A stretch of 64,000 nt of DNA from Ruixingdingia sedimenti (GTDB lineage: Bacteria; Pseudomonadota; Alphaproteobacteria; Rhodobacterales; Rhodobacteraceae): assembly GCF_031432425.1 (NCBI RefSeq), contig NZ_JAVKPH010000011.1, positions 54,116-118,115 of the forward strand, in the 5' to 3' direction. The notes beneath the pieces were generated by a model. That model made no database searches, had not been told where the DNA came from, and saw only the letters and a list, made by a program, of their open reading frames with translations. Each line of letters opens with the position of its first letter. Position 1 is the stretch's first letter. The position numbers and the translations under genes were made by a program. This document shows, piece after piece, positions 15,292-23,259 of the stretch.

Positions 15292-16566
15292 CTACTGTTT
15301 CACGACGACGGTGTTGAACCCGCCGACCTGGGTGAAGGTGGCGGAATTCGAGTTGCCGGTCTGGGTGATCTCTGCCCGGTTGGAGGTGCCGTTCTGTTCG
15401 CCGTCGATCAGGTTGTCGCTGCCGAGGATGCTGAAAAGGCTGGTGTTGGCGCTGCCGGTCTGGAACAGGGTGATGGTGTTGCGGTGGCCGTCGACGGTTG
15501 CGCGGGCCTCGTTGTCGGTGCCGTCCTGTTCGAGCCAGAGCGCGTTGTCCGCCCCCTCGTATTCGGTGACGATCTTGATCCGGTTGGCCACGCCGGTCTG
15601 CCGGGTGCCGATGTCGTTGCGCCAGCCCGAGATGACATTGACCGTCAGCCGGTTGTCCTGCCCGTCCTGATAGGCGCCCAGATCGTTTCCGCCGCCCCAG
15701 ATGCGCAGTTCGTCCCCCGGATCGGCGCTGCCCATGCGGTTGCCGGTGCCCTGCTGCACCGTGCCCGTCTGGTTGCCGTCGCCGGTGATGGCGATGACCT
15801 GATGGTTGTCGTGGTTCGCCGCGCCGGGCACCACCGGCCCCTGGCGGTAGACGCCGCCCGCCGCGCCGCTGGCCGCCGCGAAGCCGCCAAGCGCGCGCCC
15901 GCCGTTGCCGAGGCCCAGTTGCAGCAGGTCGATGCGGTTGGCGCCCGTGGCTGCGGCGCCGCCGCTGGCGGTCTGGATCACGGCGTCGATCGCGTTGCCC
16001 CCGCCGCGCTGTTCGATCGCGGCGCTGTTGCCGTGGCGGGCGTCCGCCCGCGTCTGCACCACCGCGTCGATGCGGTTGTCGGTGGTCGCTGTCCAGCCGG
16101 CCTTGCCCTGGGTGATGACCAGGCTGTTGCCCGACAGCGGGGCCGACAGGTCGGTGGCGGTCTGCACCAGCACGCCGAGGCTGTTGCGGTCGGTATGCTG
16201 GGCGATCAGCGCGGTGTTCGACGCCCCGCCGGCAGAACCCGAGATCTGCGCCAGCCCCGGCACCCCCGCCAGCGGGCTGTCGCCGAGGCCGACCGTATTG
16301 CCGTCGCCCGCCTGCACCACCGTCAGGGCATTGTCGCGCCCCACCTGCACCATCGCGCGGGTGGCCGATCCGGCGCGGTTGGTGTTGCCGTCGGTCTGGT
16401 CGATCCGCGCGCTGTTGTTCTGCCCCGGCATTGGGCCGAACCCGCGCTGGTCCAGCCAGGCGCCGTTGCCGTCGGCCAGCGCGAACCCTGCCGTCAGGGC
16501 GAACCCGGCGCACAGCGCACCGATACCATGAAACCTGCGCACCACCGATCCCCCGGTTGCGATCAC
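15292..16566 (-). CDS. Large curlin-repeat amyloid protein 2
   Basis: Curlin-repeat protein of up to 424 residues, third in transcription order. The longest start is a GTG at 16566; GTG codons at 16545 and 16542 behind GGGGGAT are equally possible. A signal peptide (FHGIGALCAGFALTAGFALA) leads to repeats such as VVQAGDGNTVG, VQQGTGNRMG and LFQTGSANTS, ending in FTQVGGFNTVVVKQ. The spacing between glutamine/asparagine ladder units is less regular than in the fourth gene. A strong GC hairpin precedes it at 16580-16609. Confidence 0.86.
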   Translation of the reverse strand: MIATGGSVVRRFHGIGALCAGFALTAGFALADGNGAWLDQRGFGPMPGQNNSARIDQTDGNTNRAGSATRAMVQVGRDNALTVVQAGDGNTVGLGDSPLAGVPGLAQISGSAGGASNTALIAQHTDRNSLGVLVQTATDLSAPLSGNSLVITQGKAGWTATTDNRIDAVVQTRADARHGNSAAIEQRGGGNAIDAVIQTASGGAAATGANRIDLLQLGLGNGGRALGGFAAASGAAGGVYRQGPVVPGAANHDNHQVIAITGDGNQTGTVQQGTGNRMGSADPGDELRIWGGGNDLGAYQDGQDNRLTVNVISGWRNDIGTRQTGVANRIKIVTEYEGADNALWLEQDGTDNEARATVDGHRNTITLFQTGSANTSLFSILGSDNLIDGEQNGTSNRAEITQTGNSNSATFTQVGGFNTVVVKQ

Positions 16567-16579
16567 TCACTCAAACGGT

Positions 16580-16609
16580 CCGGCGCGCCGCGGCGGGGCG
16601 GCGCGCCGG
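16580..16609. other. GC-rich hairpin between curlin genes 3 and 2
   Basis: Perfect 12-base stem CCGGCGCGCCGC/GCGGCGCGCCGG with a 6-base loop, in the 51-base gap between two curlin genes. There is no T tract, so it looks more like an RNA-stabilising or attenuating structure than a full terminator. Confidence 0.6.
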
Positions 16610-16617
16610 GTCTTGCC

Positions 16618-17883
16618 CTATTGCGCGATGCCGGCGTTGTTGCCGTTGCCGATCTGGCTGAAATGGGCGGTGTTGCCGTTGCCGCCCTGCACCACCGCCA
16701 CATGGTTCGCATCGCCCGTCTGCACACCGGTGATGACGTTGCCGTCGCCGGTCGAGACCAGCGCGAAGGCATTGGCATTGCCGGTCACGGTCAGACTGGC
16801 GAGGTTCAGGTCGCCGATCTGCTGGACGATGCCCGAGGGATGGGCCCCCGCCACCAGCCCGGCCACGCCCGTCAGCGACTGGTTCCAGCCGTTGTCGTTG
16901 CCGGTGATCATCACCGAAACCTCGTTCGACAGGCCCTGTTGCAGGCTCAGCACGCCATTGCCGTCGCCCCTGACATCCAGCGCGGCAAGGTTGAGGTCGC
17001 CCAGTTGCGCCGCACCGATGTTGTTGAAGGCGCCGGCGACAGTGGCGGCGGTGATCGTGTTGCCGTTGCCGTTCTGGTAGGTGCCGACCTCGTTGTCGTC
17101 GCCGGTGATCGTCAGCCGGCCCACGGTGTTGGAATCGCCGTACTGGGTGACGCCGAACTGGTTGCGGTCGCCGCTGATGTTCAGCGTGGCGGTGCTGCGC
17201 GCGGCGCGGATGCCGAAATCGCCCTGGATGATGGTGGAGGATGTCGCGCCCGCCATCGCCGCCGCGCCGCTCAGCGCGCCGGCATTGCCGTTGTTCCGGC
17301 CCGACATGTTCACCATGGCCTCGTTGCGGTTGTTGCCGCCGCCCGTGGTGGGGCTGGCCTGGATCACCCGCGCCAGCGTGTTGCCGCTGCCGGTCTGCAT
17401 CACGTCGAGCATGTTGCCCCGGCTCGACTGCCGCCACTGGGTGACGCTGCCGACCGTGTTGCCGCCCTCGCCCGCCTGTTCGATGGCGACGGTGTTCCTT
17501 TGCAGCGTGGTGTTGGTGCCGGTCGTGGTCTGGCCGACCGCGCCGATGGTGTTGTTGTCCGACGACTGGGTGATGTCGATGATGTTGCCGTAGGCGCCGT
17601 CGCGGTTGCTGATCTGATGGATGCCCGCATCCGCCGCATCCGGGTTCGTGCCGAGGCCCGCCGCGTTGCCGTTGCCCGATTGCAGGATGGTCAGCTGGTT
17701 GCGCAGGTCCACCTGCCGGATGTTCCGGCCGGTGCTGCCGGCGTCGTTGTCCGCGCCGGTCTGCCGGATCAGCGCGCTGTTGCCGCTGCCCGACTGATCC
17801 AGCCAGGCCTCGTTGTTGTCGGCCAGCGCGGCGCCGGCAAAGGCCAGGCTGCTGGTGGCCAGAAGGAAGGGGACAATCCGCAT
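16618..17883 (-). CDS. Large curlin-repeat amyloid protein 3
   Basis: Protein of 421 residues with a clean signal peptide (MRIVPFLLATSSLAFAGAAL, then AD) and fourteen or more Q-x-G-x-x-N units, for example LDQSGSGNSALIRQ, VTQYGDSNTVG, TYQNGNGNTIT and FSQIGNGNNAGIAQ at the C-terminus. The mature N-terminus DNNEAWLDQSG is closely similar to that of protein 4 and also to protein 2 (DGNGAWLDQRG), indicating recent paralogy. Secretion through CsgG and extracellular amyloid assembly are inferred from the family. Confidence 0.9.
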   Translation of the reverse strand: MRIVPFLLATSSLAFAGAALADNNEAWLDQSGSGNSALIRQTGADNDAGSTGRNIRQVDLRNQLTILQSGNGNAAGLGTNPDAADAGIHQISNRDGAYGNIIDITQSSDNNTIGAVGQTTTGTNTTLQRNTVAIEQAGEGGNTVGSVTQWRQSSRGNMLDVMQTGSGNTLARVIQASPTTGGGNNRNEAMVNMSGRNNGNAGALSGAAAMAGATSSTIIQGDFGIRAARSTATLNISGDRNQFGVTQYGDSNTVGRLTITGDDNEVGTYQNGNGNTITAATVAGAFNNIGAAQLGDLNLAALDVRGDGNGVLSLQQGLSNEVSVMITGNDNGWNQSLTGVAGLVAGAHPSGIVQQIGDLNLASLTVTGNANAFALVSTGDGNVITGVQTGDANHVAVVQGGNGNTAHFSQIGNGNNAGIAQ

Positions 17884-17926
17884 GCGAATGTTCCTTGGAA
17901 AAAGCTGTCCGCCGAAGGGCAGGGAA

Positions 17927-17955
17927 GGGGCGCGCGCATTCCGCGCGCGCGCCCC
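17927..17955. other. GC-rich hairpin between curlin genes 4 and 3
   Basis: Eleven-base stem GGGGCGCGCGC/GCGCGCGCCCC with a short loop, followed by further paired CCCC/GGGG blocks, in the 102-base gap. No T tract is present. It occupies the same kind of position as the hairpin at 16580. Confidence 0.55.
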
Positions 17956-17985
17956 CGGTTCCGGGGCCCCCGAAGGGGCAAACCG

Positions 17986-19341
17986 TTACTGTGCGATGGA
18001 CGCGACGTTGCTGTTGCCGGTCTGGGCGAAGGTCGCGGTGTTGCCGCCGCCCGTCTGCGCCACGCCGGCCTGGTTCAGGTTGCCGCTGACGGTGCCGGTG
18101 ATCGTGTTGCTGCCGCCGTTCTGGGCCAGGCCGAAGGCGTTGTCGTTGCCGGTGACGGTCAGGGTGGCGACGTTCAGATCGCCGGTCTGGTCGATGTTGC
18201 CCGACACGAGACCCGCCGGGATCAGCGCGCTGGTGAAGGCCGCGGTGGTGCCGTTGCGGTCGCCGGTGATGGTCAGGCTGGCGTTGTTCAGGCCGCCGGT
18301 CTGGTTCACGTTGGCGCCGTTGTCGTCGCCGAACTCGGAAACGCCGGCCGTGTTGTTGTCGCCCAGTTGCGCGATCGTCGCCGCGTTGTCGTTGCCCGAC
18401 TGGCTGCCGCCGCCGATGTTGCCGTTGCCGGTCTGGGTGATGGCCAGCGCGTTGCGGTTGCCCGACTGGATGCCCGCGCCCGTGTTGTCGTTGCCGGTCT
18501 GGAACAGGCGGGCGGAGTTCTGGGTATCGCCGGTGCTGGCGCCCTGAAGGATCAGGAACTGGTTGTAGTCACCGCGCTGGTCGACGACGATCTGGTTGCC
18601 GCCCGAGCCGACCATCTTGGCGGTCGACAGCACCGAACCGTTGCCCGTGCCCTGCTGCCAGATGTCCAGCGTGGCGTGCGCACCGGGGTTCGGAACGTTG
18701 CCGGCGCCCGAGGTCGGATGTTCGGCATCGTTGTTGTCGCCGGTGATCGAGGCGTCGTTGATGGTGTTGTTGTTGCCCTGCTGGAACAGCTGCATGCCGC
18801 GGTTCCAGCGGTTCACCAGGCCGCTGCCGTTGCCGTCGCCCACCTGCGACGCATTGCCGATGGTGTTGCCGCTGCCACCCTGCTGCGTCAGCGCCATGGA
18901 GTTGCTGTCGCCCTGCTGCAACAGCGTGGTCAGCGTGCTGTTGGCGCCCGAGTTGCGCAGCACGGTGGCCTGGTTGCTGTCGCCTTCCTGCGTCGCGCTG
19001 CCGATATGGTTGTTGCCCGACGACCCGCCGGTATAGGTCGAGCTGAGGCTGTTGCCGTCGCCGGTCTGGCGCGCCGCGTCGATCACGTTGCCGCCCATCG
19101 CATAGGTGCCGCCGCCGGTCGCCTGAAGTTCGCGGAAGGCGTTGTTGTTGCCGTCCTGAAGGATCGGGTTCGCCGCCGTACCCACGCGGTTGCCGCCGGT
19201 GCCGGCCGCCTGCTGCACCTGCGCGGTGTTGCCGTCGCCCTGCTGGAGCAGATAGGCCGCGTTGTCGTCGTTGGCCAGCGCCCCCGTCGCCGCCAGGACC
19301 GCCGCACTGGTCGAGGCGAGGAAAATACGTTTCAGGTTCAT
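17986..19341 (-). CDS. Large curlin-repeat amyloid protein 4, promoter-proximal
   Basis: First gene of the minus-strand amyloid operon; 451 residues from the ATG at 19341, which has AGGAG five bases upstream. Signal peptide MNLKRIFLASTSAAVLAATG then ALAND. About twenty Q-x-G-x-x-N units can be counted by eye, such as LLQQGDGNTAQVQQ, LFQQGNNNTINDA, ITQTGNGNIGG and FAQTGNSNVASIAQ. The periodicity of 11-20 residues resembles curlins but is uneven. Being promoter-proximal and the most regular, it is the best candidate for the major fibre subunit. Confidence 0.9.
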   Translation of the reverse strand: MNLKRIFLASTSAAVLAATGALANDDNAAYLLQQGDGNTAQVQQAAGTGGNRVGTAANPILQDGNNNAFRELQATGGGTYAMGGNVIDAARQTGDGNSLSSTYTGGSSGNNHIGSATQEGDSNQATVLRNSGANSTLTTLLQQGDSNSMALTQQGGSGNTIGNASQVGDGNGSGLVNRWNRGMQLFQQGNNNTINDASITGDNNDAEHPTSGAGNVPNPGAHATLDIWQQGTGNGSVLSTAKMVGSGGNQIVVDQRGDYNQFLILQGASTGDTQNSARLFQTGNDNTGAGIQSGNRNALAITQTGNGNIGGGSQSGNDNAATIAQLGDNNTAGVSEFGDDNGANVNQTGGLNNASLTITGDRNGTTAAFTSALIPAGLVSGNIDQTGDLNVATLTVTGNDNAFGLAQNGGSNTITGTVSGNLNQAGVAQTGGGNTATFAQTGNSNVASIAQ

Positions 19342-20008
19342 TTCAGTCTCCTGGCAATAAACCGGCATGCGCCCATAGGCGTTCCGGCATGGATACACAC
19401 CTGACCGGGCGCCCGGAGAGGCGCCTGGCCACATATTCCGCAGGGCTGGACTGGAACCGGCCTGCCGCCGAATTCCCATCACCAGAATCGTCCGTGTTGA
19501 AAACGGGCCCCCAGGCCACAAGACGATCCGCGCTCCCCCGAGGCAGAGTTAACATGCCCCCGAAGCGATTTCGACAGCCCTTGCCGGAAAAAGCCACAAT
19601 TTTTCCAAAATTCGTGCCAAATTTTTGTCATTGCGGGGGGTGTCGGCGACAATCCTGCTGTTCCCGGCGTGATCCCGCCGTGGTTGGAAACGAGATGCTG
19701 CGCCGCAGCATGGTATTCCGCAATAGCCGCAAAACCTGCCGTTGATTATTGTGAATGGCCATACAACCTAAGATTGCATATCCATCGGATTCGCAATTCG
19801 CTAATTCGAATCAGGCGCCTTTCCTTTTGCCGCGCGGGGCGGGTGGGCGGTTGCCAATCCGCAACATCTGTGCAATTCCGGCGCAATCGGTTCGACTCGG
19901 GTAAATTCCGCATTGGCAGGCGGGCCGCGGCCTGCGATGTTCCGGTCCAACGGGCAGAAAAAGGCAATCGGGCAAACGAGTATTTTCATTCCGAGTAAGA
20001 GGACGCCG
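19342..20008. promoter_or_regulatory. Divergent regulatory region of the curli-like locus
   Basis: 667 bases without a convincing gene. The part from about 19590 to 19830 is clearly richer in A and T than the rest of the window, with runs such as CACAATTTTTCCAAAATTCG. A nested repeat of ATTCG lies near 19788-19812 (GATTCGCAATTCGCTAATTCG). The region separates the four-gene curlin operon from csgF-csgG and probably holds both promoters. A 49-codon frame from an ATG near 19757 has no ribosome site and is not called. Confidence 0.6.
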
Positions 20009-20467
20009 ATGCGCAGACAGACATGGCTCATTGCCGCGTTCGCCGGGGCGGCGATGGCGACCGCAGGCATGGCGCAGGATCTTGTGTACCGCCCGGTGAA
20101 CCCGAGTTTCGGGGGCAACCCGCTCAATTCCAGCCATCTTCTGTCGATCGCGGGGGCGCAGCGCACCGCGACCGCGCGCGACGCCCCGCGGGCCGGCACC
20201 GGCAGCGGCGACCCGACCACCCCCGACACCAGCGACGCCGACCTGTTCGTGCGCCAGTTGCAGGGGCGGCTTCTGTCGGCGCTGGCGGCGCAGGTGACGG
20301 ATGCGATCTTCGGGCCCAATCCGCAGGACAGCGGCACCGTCACCTTCGGCACCACCACCGTCACCTTCGAACGCACGCTCGATTCCATCCGCCTGCTGAT
20401 CGTCAACACGCTCGACGGATCGGTGACGGAAATCGTCGTTCCCCAACTTGTCTCGAGTGCCCCATGA
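20009..20467 (+). CDS. csgF: Curli assembly/nucleation-chaperone protein CsgF
   Basis: Periplasmic/outer-membrane-exposed partner of the CsgG pore that couples secretion to nucleation. The ATG at 20009 behind AAGAGG gives 152 residues with signal peptide TWLIAAFAGAAMATAGMAQ. The mature N-terminus DLVYRPVNPSFGGNPLNSSH is a near-exact CsgF signature; in E. coli this part inserts into the CsgG channel. The C-terminal half (VTFGTTTVTFERTLDSIRLL and DGSVTEIVVP) matches the family fold. Its stop overlaps the csgG start (ATGA). Confidence 0.96.
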   Translation: MRRQTWLIAAFAGAAMATAGMAQDLVYRPVNPSFGGNPLNSSHLLSIAGAQRTATARDAPRAGTGSGDPTTPDTSDADLFVRQLQGRLLSALAAQVTDAIFGPNPQDSGTVTFGTTTVTFERTLDSIRLLIVNTLDGSVTEIVVPQLVSSAP

Positions 20468-21534
20468 TCACGTTGCCCGCCCGTTTCCTGCGCCCTGCGG
20501 CGCTCTTGCTCGGTGCCCTGGCGCTGGCCGGCTGCGACGAACTGGTCAGCAAGTCGCTGGTCGAACATCCCGCCACCGTCACCCGGATCACCGAACAGAA
20601 CCTGCAACTGCGCCTCATGCCCGCGCCGGCCCGGCGCATCACCGTTTCCGTCTACGACCTGCCCGATCTGACGGGGCAGTTCCGGGAACGCGACACCGTG
20701 CAGTCGCTGTCGCGCGCGGTCAGCCAGGGCGGCGGGCCGATGCTGATCAAGGCGTTGCAGGACGCGGGCGAGCGGCGCTGGTTCAGCGTGCTCGACCGCA
20801 CGGCGCTGGACAACCTGTTGCGCGAACGCCAGATCGTGACGGAAATGCGCCGCCTCTACCGCGGCGAACAGGAGCCCGACCCGACCGCGATCCCGCCGCT
20901 GCACCATGCGGGGATCATCATCCAGGGCGCCATCGTCGGCTATGACAGCAACACCCAGACCGGCGGCTTCGGTGCGCGCTATCTGGGGGTTGGGGGCGAC
21001 CAGCAATGGAAGCTCGACATCGTGACGGTGGCGTTGCGCGCGGTGTCGTCCGACACGGGCGAGGTGCTGGCCAGCGTCATGGTGGACAAGCCCGTCGCCT
21101 CGACCGCGCTGCGCGGCGGCATCTTCAGCTATATCGAGATGGACAAGCTGCTCGAGGTCGAAACCGGCGTGGCCGCGAACGAGCCCAAGCAGCTGGCGGT
21201 GCAGATGGCGGTGGAAAAGGCGGTGTTCGGCCTGATCCTCGAAGGCGCCGATGTGGGCATCTGGGACTTCGCCGACCGGAAGGCGGGGCAGGATCTGCTG
21301 AAGCTCTACCGGGCCGAGAAATACCGCGGCACCACCGTGCGCACGGATGTGAGCCTGGCGATGCCGCCCGATACGCGCAACCCCGCCCGCGTGGTGCCGA
21401 CCCGGCCCGCCGCCCGGCCGGATCCGCGCACCAGCGCGCTGCCGCCGGTGCAGGAACGCGTGCTGCCCCCGGCCGCGACGGCGGCCCCGCCGGCCCCCCC
21501 GCCCGCGGCCAGCGCGGACGAGACCATCGGGTGA
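20464..21534 (+). CDS. csgG: Curli secretion pore lipoprotein CsgG
   Basis: Outer-membrane lipoprotein that forms the nonameric curlin export channel. The protein is 356 residues. The lipobox LALAGC lies at about residue 22, followed by the family core TVQSLSRAVSQGGGPMLIKALQDAG, WFSVLDRTALDNLLRERQIV, GIIIQGAIVGYDSNTQTGG and a transmembrane-strand region around ARYLGVGGDQQWKLDIVTV. It is longer than E. coli CsgG because of a proline/alanine-rich tail after about residue 300, which is probably disordered and periplasmic. The start is fixed by the ATGA overlap with csgF. Confidence 0.96.
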   Translation: MITLPARFLRPAALLLGALALAGCDELVSKSLVEHPATVTRITEQNLQLRLMPAPARRITVSVYDLPDLTGQFRERDTVQSLSRAVSQGGGPMLIKALQDAGERRWFSVLDRTALDNLLRERQIVTEMRRLYRGEQEPDPTAIPPLHHAGIIIQGAIVGYDSNTQTGGFGARYLGVGGDQQWKLDIVTVALRAVSSDTGEVLASVMVDKPVASTALRGGIFSYIEMDKLLEVETGVAANEPKQLAVQMAVEKAVFGLILEGADVGIWDFADRKAGQDLLKLYRAEKYRGTTVRTDVSLAMPPDTRNPARVVPTRPAARPDPRTSALPPVQERVLPPAATAAPPAPPPAASADETIG

Positions 21535-21663
21535 TCCCGCGCCCGGCCCCCGCGGCCGGGCTTTCCGTTCCGGCCCCGGCTCCGGGGCCCGATTTTTCCT
21601 CTGCAACTTCACAGTTTGACCATCTTTCCTTCCGATCCTGCGCCAAAGGATCGGGAGGGCGAC

Positions 21664-22164
21664 ATGAGCTTGCGGGTTTGGGGACGGGGGCTGGCGGCTG
21701 CCGCGGCGGCGATGCTGGCCGGGGCCGTCGGGGCGGCGCCGCTGCCGCTGCCGGGCAACGACATCCTGCTGACCGCGATCGCCGGGGCCGACAACCTGCT
21801 GTTCATCACCCAGGACAATGCCGCCGCCGCCGTTCCGGGCGCCGCGCCGAACGGGATGCAGATCCGCATCGACGGCGACCGCAACGGCGGCGCCGCGGAC
21901 TGGCGCGACCGGCTGATGGGGCAGGCGGGGCTTGCGGCGGGCGAACTGGTGCAGCGCGGCTTCGGCAACCGGCTGGACCTGACCGTGACCGGCAGCGACA
22001 ACCTGTTCGCCATGTCCCAGACCGGCACCGCCAACCGCATCGCCGGCATCGTCACCGGCCATTTCAACCAGGCCGCCGTGACCCAGACCGGGGCGGGCAA
22101 CAGCCTGAGCTTCAGCCAGACCGGCACCGGCAACATGATTGTTGTTTCCCAGGGCGGATGGTGA
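21664..22164 (+). CDS. Small curlin-repeat protein (possible CsgB-like nucleator)
   Basis: Protein of 166 residues with a GGGAGG ribosome site. The signal sequence (GLAAAAAAMLAGAVGA) precedes a non-repeat segment of about 60 residues, then four or five curlin units: LVQRGFGNRLDLTVTGSDN, MSQTGTANRIAG, VTQTGAGNSLSFSQ and TGTGNMIVVSQ. Size and unit number match CsgA/CsgB of enterobacteria better than the four giant paralogues do. Its place in the csgF-csgG operon suggests a minor or nucleating subunit; this role is inferred. Confidence 0.85.
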   Translation: MSLRVWGRGLAAAAAAMLAGAVGAAPLPLPGNDILLTAIAGADNLLFITQDNAAAAVPGAAPNGMQIRIDGDRNGGAADWRDRLMGQAGLAAGELVQRGFGNRLDLTVTGSDNLFAMSQTGTANRIAGIVTGHFNQAAVTQTGAGNSLSFSQTGTGNMIVVSQGGW

Positions 22165-22200
22165 TGCTAACCTGAGCCCGTAAGGGCGAAGAGGTGCGTT

Positions 22201-22839
22201 GTGTTCAGGTTTCCCAGTCTCGCTGTCGGCCTTGCCGTTGCCCTGGCCCCGGCGGCCTTCGCCGGCGACGGCAACAGCCTCGACCTTCTCCAGATCTCCA
22301 GCGGTGCGCTCGGCAACGCGCTCTATCTCGACATGGAGGGCGCGCGCGGCGCGCGGGTCGCGGGCGATGCAGCGGGCCTTCTGCCGGCCAGCCAGATCGG
22401 GTCGGGCAACCGCGCCGACGTGACCATCACCGGCAGCGGCGGGCAACTGGCGCTGATGCAGAACAATGCGCTTTCCGGCCTCGGCCTCGGGAACAGCGCC
22501 GAGGCGGTGATTTCCGGTCTTTACGGCACGGGCTCGATCCAGCAGATCGGCGACGGCAATGTCGCGGCGCTGAACCTTGCGTCGCCCGATGCGCTGAACC
22601 CGGCTTCGGGCAGCATCCTGCAAACCGGCATGGCCAATTCCGGCGCGCTGACGGTGCGGGGCGCCGGGGCCTCGGGCCTGTTGGTGCAGGTCGGCAGCGG
22701 CAACAGCAACGCCCTGACCGTCGAGGGCGCGGGCACCACCGCCAGCTATACCCAGATCGGCAACAACGCGGTGAACCCGCAGGGCGCAACCGTCGTGTCG
22801 AACGGCGGCAGCGTGGCGATCACCCAGTATTCCTTCTGA
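22201..22839 (+). CDS. Small curlin-repeat protein, second copy
   Basis: Protein of 212 residues from a GTG at 22201, with GAAGAGG upstream. Signal peptide FPSLAVGLAVALAPAAFA. Degenerate curlin units are seen as ASQIGSGNRADVTI, IQQIGDGNVAAL, LQTGMANSGALTV, VQVGSGNSNALTV and YTQIGNNAVN. It has fewer canonical glutamines than its neighbours and ends AITQYSF. It precedes the CsgH-like gene by one base. Likely another minor fibre subunit or cap. Confidence 0.82.
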   Translation: MFRFPSLAVGLAVALAPAAFAGDGNSLDLLQISSGALGNALYLDMEGARGARVAGDAAGLLPASQIGSGNRADVTITGSGGQLALMQNNALSGLGLGNSAEAVISGLYGTGSIQQIGDGNVAALNLASPDALNPASGSILQTGMANSGALTVRGAGASGLLVQVGSGNSNALTVEGAGTTASYTQIGNNAVNPQGATVVSNGGSVAITQYSF

Positions 22840-22840
22840 T

Positions 22841-23218
22841 ATGCGCGGGTTCGGGCGCATCGCCTGCGCGGCGGCGGGCCTTGCCGTCGCGGGCGCGGCC
22901 TGGGCGGGGCCACCGCCTGTCGTGCCGGTGATCGAGCTGACCCCGGGCGAGGGCACGTTGCGCATCGAGGGCTTCGTCCAAGGGGCGGGGCAGGGGGCGG
23001 GCGCCACCGTCACCGCCACGCTCGGCATCACCCATGCCGGCGCGGGCGGCGGCAGCACCATCCGCCAGTCGCGCCGGATCGCGCTCGACGGCAGCCGCGC
23101 CGCCATCGGCGCCACCAGCATCGGCTTCGGCCCGGAGTCGTACCTGAACGTCGAACTGGTGGTCGAGGCGGACGGCGCCGTCATCGCCCGCAGCCAGACA
23201 GAGATCGGCCGCCGCTGA
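22841..23218 (+). CDS. csgH: CsgH-like periplasmic amyloid-inhibitor protein
   Basis: Protein of 125 residues with signal peptide (AAAGLAVAGAAWA), then an all-beta domain with the pattern PVIELTPGEGTLRIEGFVQG, GATVTATLGITHAG, IRQSRRIALDG and YLNVELVVEADGAVIARSQTEI. CsgC/CsgH proteins are small beta-sandwich chaperones that keep curlins from polymerising in the periplasm; CsgH is the alphaproteobacterial form. The assignment rests on size, predicted fold and position directly behind curlin genes, not on an alignment. Confidence 0.75.
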   Translation: MRGFGRIACAAAGLAVAGAAWAGPPPVVPVIELTPGEGTLRIEGFVQGAGQGAGATVTATLGITHAGAGGGSTIRQSRRIALDGSRAAIGATSIGFGPESYLNVELVVEADGAVIARSQTEIGRR

Positions 23219-23259
23219 CCCCTTTCGCCCCCGCCCCCGAACGCAAGCAAGAGACCCAG

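Noticed and set aside
13882..19404. 1840-codon open frame on the plus strand across the curlin genes
   Set aside because: It is exactly antisense to four genes with signal peptides and curlin repeats; its openness follows from their codon usage. No domain or ribosome site supports it.
19757..19906. 49-codon ORF in the amyloid regulatory region
   Set aside because: No ribosome site, no signal peptide or motif; probably chance in the AT-richer stretch.
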